Below, piece after piece: positions 17,051-25,671 of a stretch of DNA of 64,000 nt. Each line of letters starts with the position of its first letter. Position 1 is the stretch's first letter. The position numbers were made by a program, and so were the translations under genes. Origin of the DNA: CALMEC01 sp964531025 (GTDB taxonomy: Bacteria > Actinomycetota > Thermoleophilia > Miltoncostaeales > Miltoncostaeaceae); contig CAZHDY010000001.1 in the NCBI GenBank assembly GCA_964531025.1, forward strand, positions 1,488,001 to 1,552,000, in the 5' to 3' direction. A model generated the notes under the pieces. That model was given only the letters and a program-made list of their open reading frames with translations. It had not been told where the DNA came from and did no database searches.

Positions 17051-19780
17051 ATGAGATCAACCCTCGTCAAACCGCTACGCACCCGATTGGGGGTGGCGAC
17101 CGCGATCATCGCGCTGTTGCTCGCGGCGCTCACGCCGGCGCTCCTCCGGGCGGCGGACTCGCAGCCCAATCAGCGCACCGATCTCAAGGTGCTCCTGATG
17201 ACAACGAACTCCGGGTCGACGAATCCGGTCGTCCTTCCCGACGGCATCTACGAGACCTGGCGTCAGGTGCTCGAGATGGAGGGAATCCCGTACGCGACGT
17301 TCGACTCGTCGAAACAGGACCTGTCCGATGCCTTCCTCGCCGACTATGGGGCCAACCACGCGAAGTACCAGGCCATCATCATGACGACGGGCAACATGGC
17401 GGAGGAGGCGTACGGTCACATGACCACCGCCGAGATCGCGGCGCTCACGAAGTACGAGACCACGTTCGGCATCCGTCAGATCACGGACCAGCTGTGGCCG
17501 ACCCCGGTCCACGGTCTCGTCTCGCCGACAGACCCCGCGGCCTCGGGTCCGCAGGACGGGAAGGTCGGAGCTCTCACGGCAGCCGGGAAGGCGGTCTTTC
17601 CCGAGTTGCGCGGGCAGGTGCCCGTGCCGGACAACAACCCGAGCGTCGGAGAGACGTACGGCACGCTGACGCTGCCGGCATCGCCCAATTTCACGACCCT
17701 CGTCTCGGCACCGGCTCCCAATGCGGGCTCCCCGTTCCTCGGCACCTACACCCGGCCGAACGGAGTGGAGGAGATGGTCATGTCGGTGACCAGCAATCCA
17801 TTCCAGTCACACAACCAGCTCCTGCGCCGCGGGATGATCCGTTGGGTCACGCGCGGAGTCCATCTGGGTTCGCCGCGGACGTACTTCGCGTCGCACATCG
17901 ACGACATCTTCATTCCCACCACCAAGTGGAGTCCGACGCTGAAGTGCACGCCGGGCAACGACGATCCGACCACCTGCCCGCCCGGGCCGGGTGACGTCAA
18001 CGTCGTCGACATCCGCATGCAGCCGTCCGACACGGCGGCCGCTCTCGCCTGGCAGAGCGCCCACGGCATCAAGTTCGACATGGTCTTCAACGGCTACGGA
18101 TACCACCGTGGGCCGAATGGAGAGGTTGTCCCCGACGACGCCTTCGGCGACAACATCCTCCAGCCCTCGATCCGAGACCAGTTCCGGTGGATCAACCACA
18201 CCTGGTCCCACGAGAACCTGGACACCCTTCCACTGAACGATCCCAATGGTGAGTTCAAGGGGCTGAACCAGCAGATCCAGCCGAACATCCCGTTCGCCGC
18301 CACCCACGGGATCACCATCGACCCGAGGGAACTCGTCACCGGGGAGCACAGCGGTCTCGGCTCGTATCCCGGGAAGCCCTTCAACCTGGCGATGATCGAC
18401 GCTCTGACGGAGAACGGCATCCAGTGGGTCGCGGATGACGCGTCCGTCCAGTCCGCCCAACGTCAGATCGGTCCGGCCACAACGGTTCCCCGCCACCCGT
18501 CCAACATCTACTACAACGTCGCCACCCGCAGTGACCAGCTGGACGAGTACAACTGGATCTACCTCAACAAGAACAACGATCCGCGCGGGAACTGTAACCC
18601 GGCCATCAGGACCGATTGTCGAGACACGTACGCCGGGTGGGACGTCTACACGGCGAGCGAGGTGGGGATCATGTTCAACCACCTCACCGGCAACGATCCG
18701 CGTCCGCACTACATGCACCAGCCGAACCTCATGGTGGATGGCAACGGTCACGGGATCATGTACGGCAGCGACAACCAGGGTGTTCTCGACCGGCTCTTCG
18801 CCCGCTACGACCAGTACTTCGATCGTTCGGTCGCGCCGATCACCAACCCCACGATGACCGAGGCCGGGATCGCCATCCGTCAGCAGACGGCATGGGCGGC
18901 GGCGAAGAACAACGTCACCGCGTACATCCAGAACGGCAAGGTGACGATCACCACGGCGAGTTCGATCGATGTTCCCATCACCGGGACCACCGTCGGTGGT
19001 GTCGACACCGACGCACGGTCCGGGTGGCAGACCGTCGCCGGAACCGTCGCGCTGGACGTCGCTCCGGTCGTGGCACCGTCGGTCTCCGGCGGGAACACGC
19101 CCGGCTCGACCCTCACGGCTACCCCGGGCCGCTGGTCGCTCGGTGCCTCGCTGTCCGGCGCCTGGCTTCGCTGCGACGCCGCCGGCAACGCCTGCGCGCC
19201 CACGGGTACCGGTGGTGCCACCTACGTCGTGACGCCGGCGGACCAGGGTGCCTCGATCCGCTACTCGGAGTCCGAGAGCTGGACCAGGGGGGTCGCCCTG
19301 TCCAACGCGGTCGGCATCCCGGCCCCGTCGGTCTCGCAGCCTGTCCCGGTCCCGCCGACGAAGCCGCAGGCCCGCATCACCAGCTTCACGCTGGCGCCGG
19401 CCAAGTTCTTCCCGTCCAAGAAGGCGAAGGACGCGAAGGACAAGCGCCGCCGGACCGTGGCCACCTGGAACATGAGCGCGCCCGCCAAGGTGACGCTGTC
19501 GATCCAGCGGAAGACCACGGCCAAGGTGAACGTGAAGGTCAAAGTGAAGGTGAAGGGCAAGGTCAAGATCGTGACGAGGAAGAAGACCGTCATCCGCTGG
19601 GTCGTCTTCCAGAACGTGTCGATCGCGGCCAAGAAGGGAAAGAACACCTACACCTTCAGCGGCCTGGCCAAGGGCAAGCGGATCGCCGTGGGCCCGGGGC
19701 GGATGCAGATCTGGACCACCAACGCCAAGGGGGCCAAGATCGACGTCCGGACGCGCGCTTTCACCGCGCTCGCCAAGTAG
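17051..19780 (+). CDS. CE18/Agd3-like polysaccharide deacetylase with Ig-like and Lys-rich C-terminus
   Basis: A 909-residue secreted protein with a signal peptide (about residues 1-36). The start at 17051 is supported by AGGAAGG. The N-terminal and central part resembles fungal Agd3 (CE18), which partially deacetylates galactosaminogalactan to make it cationic and adhesive. The metal-binding set is visible as SHIDD (Asp284/Asp285) and NHTWSHE (His383 and His387, HxxxH). After about residue 670 come an Ig-like repeat (VSGGNTPGSTLTATPGRWS type) and a beta-rich domain whose strands include a run of alternating Val-Lys around residues 825-845. The Lys-rich part may bind anionic wall polymers (inference). 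It ends the operon and is followed by two hairpins. Confidence 0.85.
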   Translation: MRSTLVKPLRTRLGVATAIIALLLAALTPALLRAADSQPNQRTDLKVLLMTTNSGSTNPVVLPDGIYETWRQVLEMEGIPYATFDSSKQDLSDAFLADYGANHAKYQAIIMTTGNMAEEAYGHMTTAEIAALTKYETTFGIRQITDQLWPTPVHGLVSPTDPAASGPQDGKVGALTAAGKAVFPELRGQVPVPDNNPSVGETYGTLTLPASPNFTTLVSAPAPNAGSPFLGTYTRPNGVEEMVMSVTSNPFQSHNQLLRRGMIRWVTRGVHLGSPRTYFASHIDDIFIPTTKWSPTLKCTPGNDDPTTCPPGPGDVNVVDIRMQPSDTAAALAWQSAHGIKFDMVFNGYGYHRGPNGEVVPDDAFGDNILQPSIRDQFRWINHTWSHENLDTLPLNDPNGEFKGLNQQIQPNIPFAATHGITIDPRELVTGEHSGLGSYPGKPFNLAMIDALTENGIQWVADDASVQSAQRQIGPATTVPRHPSNIYYNVATRSDQLDEYNWIYLNKNNDPRGNCNPAIRTDCRDTYAGWDVYTASEVGIMFNHLTGNDPRPHYMHQPNLMVDGNGHGIMYGSDNQGVLDRLFARYDQYFDRSVAPITNPTMTEAGIAIRQQTAWAAAKNNVTAYIQNGKVTITTASSIDVPITGTTVGGVDTDARSGWQTVAGTVALDVAPVVAPSVSGGNTPGSTLTATPGRWSLGASLSGAWLRCDAAGNACAPTGTGGATYVVTPADQGASIRYSESESWTRGVALSNAVGIPAPSVSQPVPVPPTKPQARITSFTLAPAKFFPSKKAKDAKDKRRRTVATWNMSAPAKVTLSIQRKTTAKVNVKVKVKVKGKVKIVTRKKTVIRWVVFQNVSIAAKKGKNTYTFSGLAKGKRIAVGPGRMQIWTTNAKGAKIDVRTRAFTALAK

Positions 19781-19793
19781 CCGGATGATCCCC

Positions 19794-19831
19794 GCTCCTC
19801 GTCCGTCGCCATCGGGCCACGGACGAGGAGC
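19794..19831 (+). terminator. Terminator hairpin after the Pel/GAG-like operon
   Basis: A perfect 13-bp stem (19794-19806 with 19819-19831) and 12-nt loop lie 13 nt after the stop codon. The bases just after the stem read GACTCATTT, a short T-rich tail. Confidence 0.75.
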
Positions 19832-19856
19832 GACTCATTTCGGGAACAGAGCTGAT

Positions 19857-19885
19857 CGAGGGCCACGTTGCTCACGTGGCCCTCG
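19857..19885 (+). terminator. Second hairpin after the Pel/GAG-like operon
   Basis: A perfect 12-bp stem (19857-19868 with 19874-19885) and 5-nt loop, 25 nt beyond the first hairpin. The tandem arrangement mirrors that after gyrA and suggests strong insulation from the next locus. Confidence 0.65.
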
Positions 19886-20196
19886 TCGCGTCTCGGTGTG
19901 CCGCCCGCCTCCGGCACCGTCCCTCCCGGCGTCGCGTTTCGCGACGGATACGGAGGGCCATCGATGCGGGTATCCGGTCAGACGCGGCGGACGTCGGTGC
20001 CGGTCGCCGGCACGTCGCCGTCCCGCCTGTCCGGCGGACCTCGGAAACCTAATCGGTGAGGTCGGAATCCGTTACATGAAATATCAGCTCTAGTACCCAC
20101 TTTTCGACATTTTTCTAGACGTTCGACCAGTTGTTGCAGGACATAACGACTCCTACTCTGATTCAGCAGGTTGTACCTACTGGAGTCCTCCGCCCC
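19886..20196 (+). other. Intergenic region before the second polysaccharide locus
   Basis: About 310 bp with no gene I can support. A 7-bp hairpin lies at 19997-20013. From about 20070 the sequence becomes clearly AT-richer (for example around the TTTTCGACATTTTTC stretch at 20100), ending in a promoter-like pair at 20131-20159. This is one of the few AT-rich stretches in the window and is a likely regulatory site. Confidence 0.5.
20131..20159 (+). promoter_or_regulatory. Candidate promoter for the sugar-transferase locus
   Basis: TTGTTG (20131-20136) and TACTCT (20154-20159) are spaced by 17 bp. If real, transcription starts near 20166, so the in-frame TTG at 20131 cannot be the start codon and translation begins at GTG 20197. 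Confidence 0.45.
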
Positions 20197-21705
20197 GTGA
20201 CGACGCAAGCCCAAACCAACACCGACGCGCAGGTCGCACCGCACAGCGGACGGGCTGCAGCGCGCCGGATATCGGACCCGGGCCTTCGGATGGGGCGGGG
20301 GCGTCCGTGGGCCCTGGCTCTTGGAGACATGCTCGCCGTCGTCCTCGGGATGACACTCACGTTCGTGGCCGGCCGAGCGGTTCTCTCGGTCGAGTCCGTG
20401 CCCGCCGGTGCGATCTTCGTCTTCCTCGTCCTGTGCATTCCGACTTGGCTCGTGCTCTTCACCGTCTATCGGCTCTACGACGCCGATCACAGCCGGCTGG
20501 TCATGTCCAGTCTCGACGAGATGCCCGCCGTCTTCCACGCCGTGCTGCTCGGCTCCATCGGATCCCTCCTCCTCGCACGGATGCTCGAGGCGATCGCCGG
20601 ATGGCGGCTGATGAGCCTGTCCCAGGCGTTCGTCCTCGGCGGAATCCTGCTCGTGGCCGTACCCGGTGTCCGTTCGGTCGTCCGATCCTTGGTGCTCCCG
20701 TCGCTCTTCGCGCCGCGGAGAACCGTGATCGTGGGGGTCGGTCCGGACGCCGAGCTGGTTCGACAGAGGATCCAGGAGCACCCCGAGTACGGGCTCGACG
20801 TCGTCGGCTTCGTCGTCGACAGGGCGTCGGGTGACCCGGCCGTAGCCCCGGAGGGCGCGGCGATCATCGGGGCGATCGAGGACCTCGACCGGCTCGTGGA
20901 CCTCCACCGTATCGACCGTGTCCTCTTCACCGAGACAGACGGCGATCACGACGCCACGCTCGACCTCATGCGCGCCATCCGCCGACCGCAGCTCCAGGTG
21001 TCGATCGTGCCCCGCTACAGCGAGGTCTTCACCGCGAACACCAAGCTGGACGATCTCGGCGGCGTCCCGGTCGTCACCCTTCCGCGCATCGGCCTGGATC
21101 GTCGCTCGCGCCTCGTGAAGCGCGGCATCGATGTCGTCGCTTCGCTCGTGCTGCTGATCCTGCTCGCGCCGCTCCTCCTACTGATCGCCCTCGCCGTCAA
21201 GCTGGACTCTCGCGGTCCCGCGTTCTATCTCCAGCGGCGGTGTGGTCGCAACGGAGCGGGCTTTCGCATCATCAAGTTCCGAACGATGCGGGTGGGTGCG
21301 CACGCCGAGCGTGCCGCACTGGCGCACCTCAGCGAGGGGGACGGCCCCCTTTTCAAGCTGAAGGCCGCCGACCCGCGCGTCACCCGTCTGGGAGCGTTCC
21401 TCCGGAAGACGAGCCTCGATGAGCTCCCGCAGCTCGTCAACGTGCTGGCCGGTCAGATGAGCCTCGTCGGCCCTCGGCCGTTCGTGTTCGAGGAATCGGA
21501 TCAGATCACCGGGTGGGCCCGCCGCCGTCTCGACATGACACCGGGCATCACCGGGCTCTGGCAGACGATGGGTCGAAGCGATATGCCGTTCGACGACATG
21601 TGCAAGCTCGACTTCCTCTATGCCACGAATTGGTCCCTGTGGTGGGATACTAAGATTCTTCTGCGGACCGTTCCGGCTGTCTTCGCCAAGCGCGGAGCGT
21701 ACTGA
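20197..21705 (+). CDS. Polyprenyl-phosphate sugar-1-phosphate transferase (initiating transferase)
   Basis: Transfers a sugar-1-phosphate from a nucleotide sugar to undecaprenyl phosphate and so starts assembly of a repeat unit. A 502-residue WbaP/CpsE-type protein with four to five N-terminal membrane helices, a central Rossmann-like CoA-binding_3 domain (RRTVIVGVGPDAELV), one further helix, and a C-terminal bacterial sugar-transferase domain. The domain motifs KFRTM, DELPQLVNVL, SLVGPRP and PGITGLWQ are intact. GTG 20197 is chosen because GGAG lies upstream and a promoter-like pair overlaps the longer form. It heads a run of co-directional genes for nucleotide-sugar synthesis. Confidence 0.92.
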   Translation: MTTQAQTNTDAQVAPHSGRAAARRISDPGLRMGRGRPWALALGDMLAVVLGMTLTFVAGRAVLSVESVPAGAIFVFLVLCIPTWLVLFTVYRLYDADHSRLVMSSLDEMPAVFHAVLLGSIGSLLLARMLEAIAGWRLMSLSQAFVLGGILLVAVPGVRSVVRSLVLPSLFAPRRTVIVGVGPDAELVRQRIQEHPEYGLDVVGFVVDRASGDPAVAPEGAAIIGAIEDLDRLVDLHRIDRVLFTETDGDHDATLDLMRAIRRPQLQVSIVPRYSEVFTANTKLDDLGGVPVVTLPRIGLDRRSRLVKRGIDVVASLVLLILLAPLLLLIALAVKLDSRGPAFYLQRRCGRNGAGFRIIKFRTMRVGAHAERAALAHLSEGDGPLFKLKAADPRVTRLGAFLRKTSLDELPQLVNVLAGQMSLVGPRPFVFEESDQITGWARRRLDMTPGITGLWQTMGRSDMPFDDMCKLDFLYATNWSLWWDTKILLRTVPAVFAKRGAY

Positions 21706-21796
21706 CAGGGACGTTCCACCCGCATATCGCAGGATGCGATATCAGCACGGCGCCCGCGCACGCGGGCTCAACATCCACCGAATCGAGGATCGACGC

Positions 21797-22849
21797 ATGC
21801 AAAGGATTGGCACAGCGGTGATCGGTGCAGGGTACTGGGGTCCGAACCTCGCCCGCAACATCGCGAATCACCCATCGACAGCACTCACCTACGTCTGTGA
21901 TCTGGACGTCCCACGGGCGACGCAGATCGCCGGACTGTACTCGGGCGCACGAGCGACGTCCGACCTGAACGAGGTGTTGGCCGACCCCGCCGTCGATGCG
22001 TGCGTCATCGCCACGCCCGCTTCGACCCACGCCGATGTCGGCATCGCCTGCCTGCGGGCCGGGAAGCACGTCCTCATCGAGAAGCCCCTGGCGGAGTCCG
22101 TGGCCTCGGCGGAGCGCCTGTTGCAGGTCGCCGAGGAGGAGGATCGTGTCGTGATGTGCGATCACACCTACTGCTACACGTCGTCGGTCCAGTACATCCG
22201 GAAGGTGATCGAGGCCGGCGAGCTGGGTGACGTGCTCTTCGCCGATTCGGTCCGCATCAACCTGGGCCTCGTCCAGCCGGACGTCAACGTCATCTGGGAT
22301 CTGGCGCCCCACGACCTCTCCATCCTCGACTACATCCTCCCCGAGGAGCAGCGCATCGTGGCCGTCGGGGCACAGGGCTCCGACCCCATCGCGGCGGGCC
22401 AGGAGTGCGTCGGCCATCTCACGCTCGATCTGGGGTCGGGCTGCAACGCCCACGTGCACGTCAACTGGTTAAGTCCGACGAAGATTCGGACGATGGTAAT
22501 CGGCGGCTCCCGTAAGACACTCGTGTGGGACGACCTCAACCCTGTGCAACGCATCGCCATCTATGACCGTTCCGTCGATCTCGACACCGACGCCGACCGT
22601 GAACTGCGTCACCGCAACCAGGTCTCCTACCGCATCGGTGACATGGTGGCTCCGGCGCTCTCCGATCGTGAGGCGCTCGGCGGCGTCGTGGAGGAGTTCG
22701 CCGCGGGTATCCGCGGGGAGCGTCGGCCGGTGACCGACGGGCACTCCGGTCTGCGGATCCTCCGGGCACTGGAGGCATCCGATGTCAGCCTCGCCGAGGG
22801 CGGGGTCAGCGTGCCGCTTCAATCGACGACAGTGGGAGCAACCGAGTGA
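21797..22849 (+). CDS. Gfo/Idh/MocA-family sugar dehydrogenase, WlbA/WbpB-like
   Basis: A 350-residue NAD(P)-dependent oxidoreductase. The N-terminal Rossmann motif is VIGAGYWGPNLARN, followed by the family signature EKPLAES and DLAPHDLSILDYI in the C-terminal alpha/beta domain. WlbA/WbpB proteins oxidise C3 of UDP-GlcNAc uronate in diacetamido-sugar pathways; close homologues occur beside DegT aminotransferases and hexapeptide acetyltransferases, as here. The start ATG 21797 has GAGGAT about 7 nt upstream. The stop overlaps the next gene by GTGA. Confidence 0.88.
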   Translation: MQRIGTAVIGAGYWGPNLARNIANHPSTALTYVCDLDVPRATQIAGLYSGARATSDLNEVLADPAVDACVIATPASTHADVGIACLRAGKHVLIEKPLAESVASAERLLQVAEEEDRVVMCDHTYCYTSSVQYIRKVIEAGELGDVLFADSVRINLGLVQPDVNVIWDLAPHDLSILDYILPEEQRIVAVGAQGSDPIAAGQECVGHLTLDLGSGCNAHVHVNWLSPTKIRTMVIGGSRKTLVWDDLNPVQRIAIYDRSVDLDTDADRELRHRNQVSYRIGDMVAPALSDREALGGVVEEFAAGIRGERRPVTDGHSGLRILRALEASDVSLAEGGVSVPLQSTTVGATE

Positions 22850-23832
22850 GCAACCTCAAAGGCAAGCGCGTCCTGATCACCGGCGGTGCCGGCTTCATCG
22901 GTTCCGCCATCGCGGATCAGCTGGTGGCCGAGGACGTCGCCGAGATCGTGGTCCTGGACAACCTCGTGCGTGGCCGGCTCGACAATCTGTCGGAAGCACA
23001 GAAGAGCGGTCTGGTCACGTTCGTCGAGGGCGACATCTGCGACCTAGACACCGTCCGACGCGTGATGGACGGCATCGACGTGCTGTTCCACCAGGCGGCG
23101 ATCCGCATCGTTCAGTGCGCCGAGGAGCCGCGGCTGGCCCTCGAGGTGATGGTCGACGGCACGTACAACGTCCTCGAGGCGGCGGTCGACGCGAAGGTCT
23201 CGCGTGTGGTGGCCGCGTCGTCGGCGTCGGTGTACGGACTGGCCGAGGAGTTCCCCACCACCGAGTCCCACCACGGCTACGACAACCGCACCATCTACGG
23301 CGCGTCGAAGATGTTCAACGAGGGTCTTCTCCGCAGCTTCAACGAGATGTTCGGATTGGACTACGTGGCCCTGCGCTACTTCAACGCATACGGTCCGCGG
23401 ATGGACATCCACGGTGTCTACACCGAGGTGCTCGTGCGCTGGATGGAGCGGATCGCCGCCGGTCAGCCCCCGCTCATCCTCGGTGACGGTCTCCAGACGA
23501 TGGACTTCGTCTTCGTCGACGACATCGCTCGCGCCAACGTCCTGGCCGCCAAGTCCGAGGTCAGCGACCGCGTCTACAACGTCGCCCGCGGCGAGGAGAG
23601 CAGTCTCCGGGATCTGGCCGACGGGCTACTCAGCGTGATGGGACGTACGGATCTCGAGCCCGAGTACGGTCCCGAGCGCAAGGTCAACCCGGTCAGCCGG
23701 CGTCTGGCCGACACGTCAGCAGCCGCTGCGGATCTCGGCTTCGAGGCGCAGGTCTCGTTGACCGACGGTCTCACCGCTCTCGTGGAGTGGTGGACGCGGG
23801 AGCGTGCAACCGTCGCATCCGCCTCGAGCTGA
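22846..23832 (+). CDS. NAD-dependent nucleotide-sugar epimerase/dehydratase (extended SDR)
   Basis: A 328-residue extended short-chain dehydrogenase. GGAGFIGS near the N-terminus binds NAD. SSASVYG and YGASK supply the catalytic Ser/Tyr/Lys, and RYFNAYGPR is the usual substrate-side block. The closest functional class by eye is UDP-glucose/UDP-GlcNAc 4-epimerase (GalE/WbpP), but the substrate cannot be read from sequence. The GTG start sits in a GTGA overlap. It could supply a galacto-configured precursor both to this locus and to the Pel/GAG-like operon, which lacks its own epimerase. Confidence 0.88.
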   Translation: MSNLKGKRVLITGGAGFIGSAIADQLVAEDVAEIVVLDNLVRGRLDNLSEAQKSGLVTFVEGDICDLDTVRRVMDGIDVLFHQAAIRIVQCAEEPRLALEVMVDGTYNVLEAAVDAKVSRVVAASSASVYGLAEEFPTTESHHGYDNRTIYGASKMFNEGLLRSFNEMFGLDYVALRYFNAYGPRMDIHGVYTEVLVRWMERIAAGQPPLILGDGLQTMDFVFVDDIARANVLAAKSEVSDRVYNVARGEESSLRDLADGLLSVMGRTDLEPEYGPERKVNPVSRRLADTSAAAADLGFEAQVSLTDGLTALVEWWTRERATVASASS

Positions 23833-23833
23833 C

Positions 23834-24979
23834 ATGGGCACCGAGGAACTGACGCAGATCCCGATCATCCGCCCCTGGCTGGGGCAGGAGGAGGCGGATG
23901 CCGCCGCCGCCGCGATCCTGTCCGGCTGGGTGGCCCAGGGACCCGAGGTCGCGGCACTCGAGCGCGATTTCGTCGAACTGACGGGATCGGCGGACGCCGT
24001 CGCCGTCTCCAGCTGCACGACCGCGCTCCACCTGTGCCTCGTCATCGCGGGCGTCGGTCCGGGCGACGAGGTGATCGTCCCCTCGTTCTCCTTCATCGCG
24101 ACGACGAACGCGGTCCTGTACGTCGGTGCCACGCCGGTGTTCTGCGATGTCGACGTCGCGACCGGCAACCTCGATCCGGCCGCGGTCGCCGAACTCGTCA
24201 CCGATCGCACCCGCGCGGTGATCGTGGTCGACCAGGGCGGAGTGCCCGCTGACATCGATGCCTTCCGGGCCGAGCTGGATCCCCGGGGCATCACCGTCAT
24301 CGAGGACGCCGCCTGTGCCGCCGGTACCACGTATCGCGGTGCCCAGGTCGGAGGGCGTGCCGCCCTGACCGCCTTCTCCTTCCATCCGCGCAAGCTGGTG
24401 ACCGCCGGCGAGGGCGGGTTGATCACGGTCCTCGATCCCGAGCACGGCGCCAGGCTGCGCCGGCTGCGCGAGCACGGCATGAGCATGAGCGCCGCCGACC
24501 GCCACAAGGCGAAGGGCGTCGTCATCGAGCAGTACCTGGAGACCGGCTACAACTTCCGCCTCACCGACATCCAGGCCGCGGTGGCACGTGTGCAGCTCCG
24601 CAAGCTGCCGGCGCTCATCGAGCGTCGTCGTGCACAGGCCGCCCGCTACCAGGACGCCTTCCGGGATGTGCCGGGACTCTCGCCGGTCACTGATCCGCCG
24701 TACGGCGAGTCCAACTACCAGTCGTTCTGGGTGCTCCTCGACGATGACTTCCCGCTCTCGCGCGACGAGCTGATGGCCCGTTGTGCCGAGCGTGCGATCT
24801 CCACCAGGCGGGGAATCATGGCGGCCCACCTCGAGCCCGCATGCGCGGCGTATGCCGACCGGCCCCTCCCCGTCACCGAACGCCTGACGGCGGACTCGTT
24901 GATCCTCCCGCTCTCGCACGATCTCGAGGAGAAGGATCAGGACCGGGTGATCCAGACGGTGCTGGACGCGGCCCGGTGA
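23834..24979 (+). CDS. DegT/DnrJ/EryC1 aminotransferase, first copy
   Basis: A 381-residue PLP-dependent sugar aminotransferase. It shows GDEVIVPSFSFIATTNAV, IEDAACAAG and the PLP-lysine region SFHPRKLVTAGEGG. These enzymes add an amino group to a keto nucleotide sugar using glutamate. It starts 1 bp after the epimerase stop and overlaps the acetyltransferase that follows by GTGA. It is clearly diverged from the second DegT gene 1.8 kb downstream, so the two probably act on different keto-sugars or positions. Confidence 0.9.
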   Translation: MGTEELTQIPIIRPWLGQEEADAAAAAILSGWVAQGPEVAALERDFVELTGSADAVAVSSCTTALHLCLVIAGVGPGDEVIVPSFSFIATTNAVLYVGATPVFCDVDVATGNLDPAAVAELVTDRTRAVIVVDQGGVPADIDAFRAELDPRGITVIEDAACAAGTTYRGAQVGGRAALTAFSFHPRKLVTAGEGGLITVLDPEHGARLRRLREHGMSMSAADRHKAKGVVIEQYLETGYNFRLTDIQAAVARVQLRKLPALIERRRAQAARYQDAFRDVPGLSPVTDPPYGESNYQSFWVLLDDDFPLSRDELMARCAERAISTRRGIMAAHLEPACAAYADRPLPVTERLTADSLILPLSHDLEEKDQDRVIQTVLDAAR

Positions 24980-25671
24980 CGGTCCGGCCGCTCGTCCTCA
25001 TCGGTGCCGGCGGCTTCGGCCGTGAGACCACGGAGCTGATCGCCGCGATCAACGCCCAGCGTCCCACATGGGATCTCCGCGGTTTCATCGATGACGACCC
25101 CGCCCGCCACGGGACCTCCGTGGCAGGGGTGCCGATCATCGGCGGCATCGACGCCATCCGGCCGGACGACTTCGTGACCGTGTGCGTCGGCAACCCGAAC
25201 AACTACACGGGCCGCGCGCGCATCGTTGCGCGCCTGGATCTTCCTGCGGAGCGCTACGCAACCCTCATCCACCCCACCGCGGTCATCCCCGAATCGGTCA
25301 GCGTTGGTCACGGCACAGTGATCCACGCGACGACGGTCGCCACCGGGTGGTCGCGCATCGGCGCTCACGTGGCCATGATGCCGGCCGGGGTCATCACCCA
25401 CGACGACGACATCGGTGACTTCGCCACCCTGGCCGCCGGCGTGCGGCTGGCCGGCGGGGTACGCGTTGAAACCGGCGCATATGTCGGATCGGGTGCCCTG
25501 ATCCGCGAGGACCTGACGATCGGCGCGTGGTCGCTGGTCGGGATGGGGTCCGTGGTCACCCGGCCGGTGCCGGCCGGTGAGGCGTGGGCCGGTGTGCCCG
25601 CGACATTTCGCCGGGACTCCGGCCAGACGATCGATTTCACCCTGCCCGACACGAATGGGAGCGATGTATGA
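24976..25671 (+). CDS. PglD/NeuD-type sugar O- or N-acetyltransferase
   Basis: A 231-residue protein with an N-terminal Rossmann-like nucleotide-sugar-binding half (LVLIGAGGFGRET, GFIDDDP) and a C-terminal left-handed beta-helix of hexapeptide repeats (residues about 95-215). PglD enzymes acetylate the 4-amino group of UDP-bacillosamine precursors. It follows directly after a DegT aminotransferase, the same order as in bacillosamine-type pathways. The GTG start lies in the GTGA overlap and the stop overlaps the next ATG (ATGA). Confidence 0.88.
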   Translation: MTVRPLVLIGAGGFGRETTELIAAINAQRPTWDLRGFIDDDPARHGTSVAGVPIIGGIDAIRPDDFVTVCVGNPNNYTGRARIVARLDLPAERYATLIHPTAVIPESVSVGHGTVIHATTVATGWSRIGAHVAMMPAGVITHDDDIGDFATLAAGVRLAGGVRVETGAYVGSGALIREDLTIGAWSLVGMGSVVTRPVPAGEAWAGVPATFRRDSGQTIDFTLPDTNGSDV

